Of a DNA stretch of 64,000 nt, positions 13,686 to 24,450 are shown piece after piece. The notes under the pieces were generated by a model. The model ran no database searches. It saw nothing but the letters and a program-made list of their open reading frames with translations, and had not been told where the DNA came from. The stretch covers positions 486,229 to 550,228 of the forward strand of contig JAGQDJ010000001.1 in the NCBI GenBank assembly GCA_022885665.1, given 5' to 3'. The first letter of the stretch is position 1, and the number at the start of each line of letters is the position of its first letter. This stretch comes from Triops longicaudatus. Taxonomy: Eukaryota > Arthropoda > Branchiopoda > Notostraca > Triopsidae. Position numbers and translations under genes: made by a program.

Positions 13686-16600
13686 ATGGTGCAAATTGCA
13701 GCGCTGTTGCTGCTGTCAGCGACCTGGGATTCCGTCGTCGATGCCCAACATGTGTGGCCTTGTCCCTTCAACCCTATGTGCTCGTGCAAGATGGCGAGCA
13801 GCACCGACAACGCCAACTGGACCATGGCCCTACCGGCACTACCGACCGAAGCACAAGATCGCGAAAGTCGAGACGACGATGTTGAACATTCGTTTCCTTT
13901 GCAAGAAGACAAGGGCGTCAATTCTGTAGTCAACGATCTCATCCGAGACGTATCGTGTGTAGGAGTTCCCTTCGCGGCTTTACCAGGTGAAGTACACATG
14001 TTCCTGTCGTGGGCCTGTTGTCATTTTTTTCCTCCCTACTTTGCTTGCCGAGAGGTAAAAGAAAGGGGGGGTCGACAGAATATTGCAAAACAAACCAAGT
14101 GTACTCAGCAGGAAACGTCGATAAAGCGCACCGTGTCCATAATGATGGGCTCAGTGCAAAGCCAGTTTTGTCAGCCCCAAATGGACTTGTAACATAGTCT
14201 GCCTGACGTAGCATTTCTTTCTCTAAGGAATAGTTTGTTCTTCCTGGGGTAAAAGGGGAAGGGAATAAAACGTGGCCATGAAGACAAACAGCGAAAATGC
14301 TTAAGTAGGTTTTGCCGTCCTGGGAGGGCGACAGCGATAAGTTTTTAAAAATTGGACGTAGCTTGACGAGTGGTACAAAGGGAACGGGAAACGTAACTTG
14401 CTCATTTTTGTGGTGCAGAAGGATTTATAAATCGTTGATATTTATCTTCTGCGGAAGTCTAATCAAGTGAACCTCCCATGATGGCTCAGGGGAAGACATT
14501 GACAAGAACTGCTTGCGAGTTCTGGATCCCAAAACTTGATGTTACTGATTAACAATTCAACTTTAATTAGCAGTGTAGGTATTCGTCGAGCGATTCGAAA
14601 CGGCTATTCCAGCTTCAATTTTGCTTAAGCAACGTAACCAATGACTTGGTTTTAATGGCTCTTTTGCTAGTTCTGTGCATTAGAAGTTGGCAACAATATT
14701 GCCGGAATCTTATTTCAAAAGTTTTGAGGAGGAAAAAGAGATCGTAACGGCTCCTCTTATGAATCGCTCAAGGGCCTTGGAAAATAAAACTGTCCCAAGT
14801 TTTTGCGCCCAAGTTAATTAATAGAATTCAAACATCAATAAAGTCTGTGCAACTTTAGTGCAGGTTTTGGGGAGGACAGGACTTGGGGGAAAGTTCTAGA
14901 GGAAACTTTCAGGAAACACGGGGTGGAGGGGGAGGATGCCTCAGTTTGACATTTTCTAAGATGTTAAGCTTTTCTTTTTTTTCCTGGTCGGTTTTTGTCC
15001 TTGTAGGAGATTTTGGTAAGGAATTTTGTGCAGTTTCAAGTTTTATTGCGAGAAACGCTTATTGAGTTTATAATTAGGGAGGAACAAACGACTTTAGGGA
15101 CGTTTGCTTTACTTGTGATTCTCGTCTGCGCTCTTTATTATTCGATGCCCATGTCGTATCTGTGGTCCGCAGTTTATCCTCACGTTATTAGATTATCCTC
15201 AGTAATTGGTTCCTCTTTTTCTCACTCCCATTCTTCGTGTGTCTGTACAGAATTACCTGCTGGACGCATTACTCACGTGGACGTTGTCAGCTCCGGTTTA
15301 GAAGTAGCAGACGTCGCGTCTGTTCCGGGATGGGACGCTACTAGAGCCCACCTTACCGTTGGTCCCCAAATTGAATCTCTGCGCTTAATGAGCAATCGGA
15401 TACGGGTCGTGGGAGATTACACGTTTACGTAATGTTCCTTTATTTCTTTTAAGTTGGCTTATTATTTTCTTCTCGAAACGTATTTTTAGTCTATAATTTT
15501 TACATGCAGACTTTTCCTGGCTTGTCAGCGCCTAGTTAATAGAAAATTTCAAGTCAATATTGTTACTAGGTCCATGGCCAACGTGCTACAGTCATTAGAC
15601 TTCAGCTATAACGAGTTGGACGAGTTCCCTGCACAAGCCATTCAGGCTTTACAAGTATTGGACTGGGCCAACTTCCACAGGTATACTTATCTAAGCATTT
15701 TTTTGCTTCATTTTCAGAGTACACGAAGACTTTCTTCTTAACCTCTTTAACAACGGTAGTGTTTTTGGTCCTCAATTCATATTTTTAAGACCTCTTTTTT
15801 ACCCTTTCTTTTCAGTAACAAGATTGCGAGTTTGGACGGTCTGGCAAATGCATGGACTCACCTAGGAAAAACCTTGACGGCGCTCTTCCTAGGCAACAAT
15901 GAGCTCGTGTCTTTACCGCGCGGCCGAAGTCAGAGTCAAAGCAACCGTAATGGTGGTCATTACCAGTCTCAAGCTCACGGATCGTCTCACAGCGCTCCTC
16001 GTGTCCCGGCCACTAAACAGCAGCACGGTGGTGGCAGCCACAATCCGGACTCGTTAGCCAACTTACGACGCCTAAACTGGCTCAATTTGGACGGAAATCA
16101 GTTGACTGACATAGCCAGCGAAAGTCTGCCCAGCAAACTGCACACGCTGAGTCTAGCACAGAACCGGCTGGTCCATTTTCCGTCCTCGGCTCTGGAGGGC
16201 TTACGGGAACTGCGCTGGTTGGACCTTCGCGGCAATCTGATCCGAGAACTCCCATCTTGGAAGTGGCGGATGGGGGTTGCGACCAGTGGGCGGCTACGCA
16301 TAGACAAGCTAGATTTGGGAGAAAATTTCATCAGTAAGCTCCCACAAGACCTGGCCACCATAGCGATGGGTGGCAATCGAAGCAATGCCTTGATAGCCAT
16401 TCGGGATTTGCATTTAGATTACAACCGACTAACTGAATTGACCGCTACCGCCCTGAGAGGCACGTCCATCGCCCGGCTTTACTTGGCGGGAAACAAGCTG
16501 CGCCACGTGGACGAGCGCGCCTTTGCTAGTCTGGCGTCGCATTTGGTGCTCCTGGATCTCGAAAGGAACGACCTGACCGAAGTCCCCCGTGCCGTCGAGC

Positions 16601-19461
16601 AGCTTAAACGCCTCCGTTTCCTGTACTTGTCCTATAATCGTCTGAATCACTTACGATCCGAGGGGCTCGCCGCATTCGGCCCCTACCTGGAAGCCTTAAG
16701 CTTGGCTGGCAACCAGTTCATCACGATCCCGTCGGCAGCCCTCAAGTGGGTCCCCAATTTGCTGCACATCAATTTGGGCTACAATCGCATTGAGAACTTG
16801 TCACCTACGGATTTCAGTCCGTGGGCTAACGAACTAGACACCTTGATTCTTCGAGGGAATGCAATTACAGCCCTGCCGGCCGGACTCTTTAAACACACGC
16901 CTAAGCTGCGGGAGCTCAGTTTGAGTTTTAACAGACTCAGCGACATCCATCCTGAAGCACTCAGTGACGTCGGCACTGTTTTGGAAAGCTTAGATGTTAG
17001 TCTCGCCTTTTGGCCAGGTGCAGAAGCAACTTTGCTCATCCACCTGCTAAAACCTTTGGTGAATTTGCAGTGGCTCGCCTTGGACCATAACGAGTTTAGA
17101 CTCCTGCCGCGAGATGCGTTCCGCTCCCTTGGTCAGTTGCGCTTGCTAAACCTGGAAGCGAACCGACTGACAGCTGCGTCCTTAACGCGCGTCTTCACCA
17201 CCCGGCATCAACCCTTCTTGCGAGAGCTGCGATTAGCGTATAACCAAATTGAGGTAGTTCCCACAGAATCTTGGGTCAATTTCACGGAGCTTCAGAACAT
17301 CGTGCTCTCGTTCAACCACTTGCAGAGCCTGGAAACACGAGCATTCCATCGATTACCATCCCTGGTAACTCTGTCACTGGCCCATAACAAACTGCAACAG
17401 ATCGACGCCGCGGCATTCTCCCATCTTCCCAAATTAGCTCAGTTAGAGCTCCAGTCCAACCGCTTGGAGTCCTTCAACTTGGCTGTGTTCGACCACTGCA
17501 CCAATCCTTTGATGGCCCTAACTTTAAACCTCTCTGACAACTTAATCACCCGATTGGAAGGACTAGAGGCGTTGGACCGTCTGCATATTAAAACACTGGA
17601 CTTGACGCGTAACCAGCTCACGGATTTTCCGGTGGCCGTTCTTGCTCAGCGTTTGTCCCCCACATCGCTTCGTAAACTCTGGTTAAGTCATAATCAGATC
17701 ACTCGCTTGGAAGACTTGTCGTTGGCTACGTGCTGTCCGGGATTGCATGTCCTCGATATGCGCAACAACGCGTTAGAGTTCCTCGGTCGCGCAGCGTTGA
17801 AAGGCGCATCGCAGCTACAAGTCGCGATCTTGAGTCAGAATCAGATCGAGTACGTACCCAGCGACTTTTTCGCCAACATGACGCGCTTACGAATTCTGGA
17901 TCTGTCTTACAACCGTTTACGTTCTCTGCCCCGGGATGTATTTCAGGCTACCGCCTTGGAATCGCTGTCCGTGGCGGGAAACGCCTTTCTCACCATTCCG
18001 GCCAACACGTTAGCACCAATAGCTGCCACGCTCGCATACTTGGACCTCAGCAGCAACCAAATTGAACATTTGGATGCTATGACCTTTTCGTACTTTCCTA
18101 ATCTCCTCCAGTTAAACTTGGCCCGTAATCGGATCAGTTTACTTCCCGATAATGTCTTTGCCCAACTCGGTTCCTTGCTAACGCTAGACTTGAGCTTTAA
18201 CCCAATTCGCGCCAATTTTAAAGAGCTTTTCCACTACTTGCAAAAGCTAAAAGACTTACATTTGGCCTACGTGGGGCTTCATCGCTGGCCAGCTCTGCCG
18301 TTACCAAATCTCATCACATTAAATCTCTCTGGAAATGCCTTGGAATATACCCCGGTCAGCAGCGCACCTACGCCCATGGCAGCTGTCACCTTGGATAGTT
18401 TACGGACTTGGGATCTGTCGCGTAACAAGTTGAGCGTGGTGCCAGCCTTGCTTTGGAGCCAAGCACCATTACTCAAACATTTGGATTTGTCGTATAATCC
18501 TATTCGACTTTTGAATCGTGAAAGCTTCGCTTCCTTGTCGCGGCTCCAAGTCCTTAACTTACAGCCTCTACCCATGGTAGAGCATATAGACGCGGACTCT
18601 TTTAGCTCCTTATATCACTTACACACATTAAGAATACAGCACTGGCCCGGACCCAGTTTAGCTACGTTGCTGACAGGATTACATGGCATCAAAAAACTGG
18701 CCATTGACTTTCGCGTTCCGGCCTTGGCTTCTCAGTTAGCCGACTTGGCAACTTTGACAGTCGCACCGAAACTCCGAGAACTTGAAATCACTGGACAGCA
18801 TTTAAGACTTATTCACGCGGATGCTCTTGCTCGCTTGGGTTTGCACACCGCACCGAATTTTCATGTCAGTATACGGGGTACGTTGTTGCGACAGCTGCCA
18901 GAAGGCTTACTCAACGGCCTGGAGGGCATAGCTAACATCGGTCTAGACCTGCGTCATAACCAACTGCAAACTTTGGCGCGTGGCGTTCTTCAGCCAACAA
19001 ACGTGTCCGAATTTGTATTCCATACGCGACACTTGGCAGGTACTTTCTCATTTCATTAGTCATTTTTGGTTATAAGAAGTTAGGAAAAGTTTATTCAATG
19101 ATGATTCTTTTTTTTAGGCGGTTTATGGCTAGAAGATAACCCGTGGCTGTGCAACTGCGACTTGGCTTGGTTGAGTACGTGGCTACGTCGTTGGTTACGC
19201 GAAACTCAAGCTATGGATCCAGCTGTTTCAAGCGATGCTGTCGCCTGGTCGCTACGTAACTTGCATTGCGTAGAGCCCGGTTCGTTACCTTATCACCACA
19301 AAATCAAACGCGGGCGCCTTATGGAGATGCACGGTAATACCGACGTCAGTTGCCATGTCGCCGCCTTATCCAACGCTCTCAACTTGCGGGTTTCGCCGTT
19401 GCTGTGGCGGCTGCTGATCCTAGGATGGATGGTTGGGGCGTGGTTCCGGCGACTTTCCTGA
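13686..19461 (+). CDS. chp: Chaoptin homologue: extracellular leucine-rich repeat cell-surface adhesion protein
   Basis: Five coding exons: 13686-13986, 15251-15428, 15570-15680, 15816-19039, 19118-19461; all introns GT-AG, total 4158 nt, 1385 aa (fly chaoptin is about 1.3 thousand aa). The ATG at 13686 has a good context (GCCATGG) and starts a hydrophobic signal peptide (residues 1-20). Next comes a cysteine cap (CPFNPMCSC), an acidic spacer, then roughly forty tandem LRRs of the LxxLxLxxNxL type filling most of the protein. A C-terminal LRR cap (NPWLCNCDLAWL, later LHCVEPG) and a hydrophobic tail ending WFRRLS follow, consistent with GPI anchoring or one membrane segment. In flies the family mediates adhesion of photoreceptor microvilli; that role here is inferred from homology. 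Residues 233-275 are an unusual Ser/Gln/Gly/His-rich loop inside the LRR array. The first intron is 1264 bp. An acceptor-like site just before the ATG hints at a 5'UTR intron. Confidence 0.95.
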
Positions 19462-19821
19462 AGGTTTCGATATCAGACTCCAGAGGAGTGAGTGATGAAT
19501 ATATCTGGGAACTGTGATAAGAGAAGAAGAAGAAAAGCTTTCGCAAAGCGAGGTCGCAAGCTGAGCTTGAGACTTTTTAGTTCGTGGTTAAAGCCTAAGA
19601 GCGCAGGTCGCCCTGGGTTTTTACATATTGGTTACTTAGCACAGAAGATGAAATGAAAAGGGAAATTGATCTCTGTTGGCACAATCAGATAGCAATATGT
19701 ATTTCCTTCTAACGCACCAACTGTTAACAATTATGGTTAATTTTGACTTGATTGAGAATCTGTTCTGGTCCGTATAAGAATATAAGAACCGGAGTTCTCG
19801 ATTAAATGGCCAGGACTGAAG

Positions 19822-19827
19822 AATAAA
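19822..19827 (+). terminator. Candidate poly(A) signal of the chaoptin gene
   Basis: AATAAA lies 361 nt downstream of the chaoptin stop on the same strand and is the first perfect hexamer I see after it. No cleavage site can be fixed from sequence alone. Confidence 0.4.
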
Positions 19828-20172
19828 GACAAAGGTGGATATTTTTGCACCTGTGCCTTAGTGAATGAACAGTGGCTGAAGCCACAAGGTTAAGTTGTTT
19901 CTATTTTTGCGCAGGAAAGGGAAGCAGAAAAGGCTTTGCTTTTCGCATCGGGTTTAAACCAGTTTTCAGCTTTACGGATAAAGAAGAGAACCCTGAAGCT
20001 TGAGTTCATTTCTTTCCAAGCTTGTTTTTGGGCGATGAAACTATTTTGTTAAAGAGTGCAAGCGTCAAAAGTATACCAGTGAAAGACGTAAATGTCAAAG
20101 AAATTTGGCAGTGTATGCGTGATACAGGTTATAAAGTGAAATACAAACAACTTAAGCAATTTTGCGACTCAA

Positions 20173-20182
20173 GTCACGTGAC
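20173..20182. promoter_or_regulatory. Perfect palindromic E-box GTCACGTGAC
   Basis: The decamer GTCACGTGAC matches the high-affinity site of the bHLH-zip factors (USF, MITF/TFE, CLEAR-type element). It lies 272 bp upstream of the ATG of the cyclase-family gene. Function is inferred only; it could also fall in a 5'UTR exon. Confidence 0.35.
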
Positions 20183-20453
20183 AATTTTTCTTGGAAAGGT
20201 AAACCCAAAGTGGCTTCCCCGAATTGGCACTACTGGCTCCCCTCCACTCTAATCCCTTGTTGTAGTTCAATTTAAAGTCGTCAGCATTCGTCTTCGCTGT
20301 CACTAACGAGTAAGGCACTGTACATTATAACTTTTTCTGTCGCTGTGCAGAAATTGGCTAGAAATCCTAGTTGCATATTAATCTTTCCAACTTTTTCGCT
20401 TTGACAGGATTCTTGTTCTGTTGAGTTTGTATCCCCAAGTCACGCAATCCGGT

Positions 20454-23400
20454 ATGTGGAGAGTGGCGATGATGGATTGGACGTGGTGCCTGGCAGCAAT
20501 AACGTTAGGCCTTGCCAGCATTACGACGCGAGCTCAGGATTGGCCAGAATTTGAAGTAGTGGATTTGACGTACGCTTTGGGACCAGAGACTTTGCATTGG
20601 CCAAGTGTGCGTCCTTTTACTTTTGAGAGCGGAAATGCTGAAGTTACTGGCGCCGGTATGTTTTTTTCTTCCATTTTCATTATTTATTTATTAAACTTGC
20701 TGACGGCTGGGTATTAACATTCGTTCCAGTTGTCACAGCTCATTCGCATGGGGTTTGCTTTCGTGTCGAGAATTGTTTGCGCTTCTTTCCTTTTCTTGCT
20801 TTCCTACTATCTTTTCACATTTTTGCGATAAGTCGTCTTGCTTCAAGGAGTTGATAGGGAAAGCTTTAAATTTATGATGGTTTCGTTTTCTTTACTTTTA
20901 TTCAGGGTGGAAGTCCGTGGACGAAGAAGGGGAAATGGATGTTGATTCTGTTTCCAGCCGGCTGTCCAACTTCACAACAGGGAAATACTGGTACAGGCTA
21001 TTTCTTACTTTGTATTCGCTGTCGTGTCAACTGTACTTTATGATTTATTCCCGATGTCTTTCCTTTCTTTCTTTTTCACCTTCTTCTACAGGTATGAAGC
21101 GTATGAATTCTGCATGGGAGAGCATACAGGGACTCATTTGGATGCACCGTCCCATTTTTCGAAAGGAAGTTGGAGTGTGGACCGAATTCCACCTGAGCGC
21201 CTTCTTGCGCCTCGTACGTATAATTCGTGTTGCGTTCGTATATGACTGACTTCTCTACATTATGCAATGCCGGTAAAAAGTTGCTGTCCTGGATCTGCGC
21301 CAGCAAGTTGGAAACCAATCGAATTATTTAATTACGCCAGACGACGTCCAACGCTGGGAAGCTTCATATGGTATGATTCCAGAAAATGGCGTAATAATGT
21401 TCTGGACCGGTTGGGGTTCACGGTGGGCAGATCGACATTCTTATTTTGGAACCAACGCTACTCATTCAGACGTCTTGCATTTTCCAGGTATTGAATGCGT
21501 TAAAGAAATCTATCGACGAAAATAAGGTTGGAATAACATTCCGCCTCGTTTTGCTCTTATAAATTAAATTCTATTAGAATAGTTTTGTATTTTCATGTTA
21601 TGAAAATTATTTGTCTGACCTAATTTTAATGGCGCTTAACGTTTAATGAAAGTTCAATACTAAACAGATTCCCATACATTTCCTTTTTGTAATTCACAAA
21701 ATTCAACTCAGTTGTACAGTATATAGTACACAAGCCTACTCTTTTCGCTGTTACCCTAAGGAATGAACCGTAGATCGGATAAGCGAAAATTAGTCTGTCC
21801 GGAGAGTTTACTACGTAGCAATTTTACGTCGAAAATCAGACGACAGTAACAAAAAAAATCAGACTTTGGTTTTTTAGTTGAGAAATGTCATTTTCGATTT
21901 TCTATCACTTACTGACTATTCTAAGTTCTTCTGATTTCAATAGTAAGAGTGTTTAAGAGTTATTTTTTTTAAAGTTAAAAGTTTTAAAGTTAATTGGCCC
22001 ATCTTAGCAAATTAATCGAGCCGTCTTTGAAAAAAATCTCAACGCATCCACAAGCTTCAGAAGTACTTTACGGTAGCAGAAGTTCCTATATTATTTAGCT
22101 TTTTTAAATAAACCCCAGTTGTGTAATTATGTGCTACGGCGAAGTGTATTGGGTAATTTTAAGCTAAAATTACCCAATTTTTCAGTGGCGTAGAAATGAT
22201 ATCGCGTAAAGCAGGGCCGCGTAATTAGGGGATTTACTGTATTCGTAGTGTTATTATTAAATTTTCTTTAAGTAAAAGCGAAATATAAAAGCAAATTCTT
22301 AACAAAATGAAAATTATTTCATTTTACAGAGATATCGCTGTAATTTTTAGTGGATTCAACCTTTTTTCATTAATGTCATTTCGGTTGTAAAATGCTGCTT
22401 GCTCTTAAAGCACACACAAACAGCAACTGGGAAATTTCGCTTGTAGTGTGGGGATGAGCTTATTACGGATTCGGAATGTCCGCCTTTAAAACGAAACAGG
22501 CTTAAATCGTGCTGATTTCATAAAGAAGTTCTCGGGATGGTATATATGTGAAAGAACGACCTTTTCTTGACCATCGTTTTTTTGTGTGAGTTTTCCTGGT
22601 ACACGGTGTTTTTGGTAACGGTGTACCTAATTTGAAATTTTGCGTAATTAAAATTAATTCTAGATAACCCTATTCTATGTACTGAACTAGTTTTTTGAAA
22701 CGGAATTTTTAAGGAAGTTCCATTGTGTAATGAATCTTCATTTTTTAATAACTTTTAATATCGTAAGAAAATTTTGATTAACATTAAGCGCCTGTATTAG
22801 TACTGGGGACATTTTTATATTGATGACGAAAGTTTTTGGAGGAATATTGTATATTAATCTCAAATCCGCCTCGAAATATTACCGTATAATGCGCCCGTAG
22901 TTGGACAAAATTTACAGATAGACTAGTAAACACTACAAAAATGGTTGAAAGATTCTACACAGTCCAAAAAGCTTGGCAACACAGGACTATTATCTAGAGC
23001 TTGTATCTTGTGTTATCACATCCAGTTCATCCGAAACATACGACCCCCCTTTCCCCTTGGGGACAAATATATGTCCTGCGATTAATAGCACAAAGGGAAC
23101 TATTCAAGATAAATTTGTTTCCTAATAACCGCACCCATATTTTACGCGACGTCTCCGACTTATAGTTTATATACTTCTGAAGTCTAGAATAATCAAATGT
23201 AGCGAGGCTGCAGGCTGACTTTGAAAGGTAAACACATCGGCATGATTTTTAACGTTTCCCACAACACAATTAATAACACCGCTCGCTATTTTGCGTGTTA
23301 CCTTGTGCATGGCGTGGCCAAAGTTTATTGACTGTATATCTTCTATGGGGTAAACACGTAACAGTTTATGCCCAGAAGCAAAGCGAAACACACGTAAACC

Positions 23401-24387
23401 ATAGCATAAAGTCTGCCAAAGTAGGCTTATGACTATTCAACGCGTAATTTGAATGTCTTGTGATAGGGCTTCATATTTTTTATATCCATATTCCTTATTA
23501 GAAAATCCCGAAAAACCACTTGAGTAAATTTAAACTGTACTACGCAAAAAAAAAAAATGAATACATAAATAAATAAAACAATAAATAAAAAGGTTTTCTC
23601 CAACGTCAGGGCCGTAGCCAAAATTTCGGTCCGGTAAAATTTGTATTATAAAATAAATATTTCGGGAAGGGGTAACCCCCCCCCCCCCTCACCCCTGGCT
23701 ACGGGCCTGTCCAACATAGGACGAATACACTTTTTAGGGAAATAATTGCCGTAAACTTTAAATGAGCCTAAAATATCGGTACCAAATTATTAATTTGATA
23801 CGGTTTAAATTTAGTGGTTTCAGTTCATGCTAATTTACGTGTAGTGAAGACAGATCTCAATATTGCGTGTCTTTATTAATGATCGTTTACCTCCTTGTGA
23901 TTTAATCGCCTATTCCATTATCGTACTCGAAGTGAGATACCACATGGAAGTGAGGTACTCACGTGTCCCTAATAAAGTAGCTCACGTTTTTTTATGTCAC
24001 GATCCTTTCTTTCTAGGCCTTGCTCCGGAAACGGCATTGTGGTTAGTAACGAAAAGAAATGTATCTGCGGTCGCTATTGATACTGCATCAGTGGATTACG
24101 GTCAATCCAAAACCTTTGCCGTTCATCGCATTCTTTACTCGAATAACATTTTTGGGCTAGAGAATGTCGCCTCTGAGAGGCTGTGGCGGGTACCGGCCCG
24201 TGGTGCACTTCTGCTCGTAGCGCCTTTGAAGATACAAGGTGGTTCCGGATCTCCTGTTCGGATCTTAGCTCTTGTAACATCCCGGAACCATAACCAGCAA
24301 GCAAAGCTTTCCAATGCAGCAAGTGACGTTTTTCTGACGCCATTCGCGGCGATATCCATCGTGCTGGGCTTAGTGGCCCGCATCTAA
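20454..24387 (+). CDS. Secreted metal-dependent cyclase-family hydrolase (kynurenine-formamidase-like)
   Basis: Five coding exons: 20454-20655, 20906-20990, 21092-21213, 21281-21487, 24017-24387; total 987 nt, 328 aa, all introns GT-AG. Residues 1-27 form a signal peptide. The metal-binding signature HTGTHLDAPSHF at about residues 107-118 matches HxGTHxDxPxHF of the cyclase superfamily (Pfam PF04199), which includes bacterial-type arylformamidase (KynB) and isatin hydrolase. Further family blocks follow: FWTGWGSRW, AIDTASVDYGQS, an ENV motif and a GGSGSPVRILAL block. The exact substrate cannot be read from sequence. After the catalytic domain a small-residue stretch (SNAASD) and a terminal hydrophobic segment resemble a GPI-attachment signal, so the enzyme is probably extracellular and membrane-tethered. 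The acceptor of intron 3 (GTAAAAAG at 21280) is weak but gives the only frame-compatible junction. The last intron is 2529 bp and contains two miniature transposon remnants. Confidence 0.93.
22105..22241. mobile_element. Possible pogo/Tigger-like miniature element with central hairpin
   Basis: Inside intron 4 of the cyclase gene. The right end, read on the minus strand from 22239, begins CAGTAAATCCCCTAATTACG, resembling pogo-type terminal repeats, and is followed outward by TA. The left end near 22105 has a degenerate counterpart (TAAACCCC, then TAATTA). A 14-bp arm hairpin with a 3-nt loop at 22148-22178 sits in the middle. Family assignment rests on memory of such termini and is tentative. 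Confidence 0.4.
22148..22178. repeat. Perfect hairpin, 14-bp arms, 3-nt loop
   Basis: The arm 22148-22161 (ATTGGGTAATTTTA) is exactly complemented by 22165-22178 around the loop AGC. It is intronic and probably the core of the miniature element around it. Confidence 0.7.
23599..23717. mobile_element. hAT-type MITE with 14-bp TIRs and 8-bp target-site duplication
   Basis: The element spans 23607-23709. Left end CAGGGCCGTAGCCA (23607-23620) and right end TGGCTACGGGCCTG (23696-23709) are inverted repeats matching at 13 of 14 positions. They are flanked by TCCAACGT (23599-23606) and TCCAACAT (23710-23717), an 8-bp duplication with one mismatch. CAGGG termini plus an 8-bp duplication are hallmarks of hAT superfamily elements. 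The 103-bp body holds a C-run of about 14 and no coding capacity. It lies in intron 4 of the cyclase-family gene. Confidence 0.75.
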
Positions 24388-24444
24388 CCCAAGTATATGA
24401 AGCATTTATGTGTCGCCAGTTTAATAAGGAAGAAAAAGACGCAT

Positions 24445-24450
24445 AATAAA
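24445..24450 (+). terminator. Poly(A) signal of the cyclase-family gene
   Basis: AATAAA lies 58 nt after the stop codon on the coding strand, in a typical position for a short 3'UTR. Confidence 0.55.

Larger units (their letters stand above)
19462..20453. other. Intergenic region between chaoptin and the cyclase-family gene
   Basis: This 992-bp spacer holds the chaoptin 3'UTR and the 5' region of the next gene. Towards its right end a strong acceptor (pyrimidine tract, then TTTGACAG ending at 20407) and a donor-like GGAAAG/GTAAAC at 20198/20199 could bound a 209-bp 5'UTR intron of the cyclase gene. No additional coding sequence was recognised. Confidence 0.5.

Noticed and set aside
16098..18575. 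Several antisense open frames opposite the large chaoptin exon
   Set aside because: They mirror the LRR codon pattern on the other strand and have no independent support.
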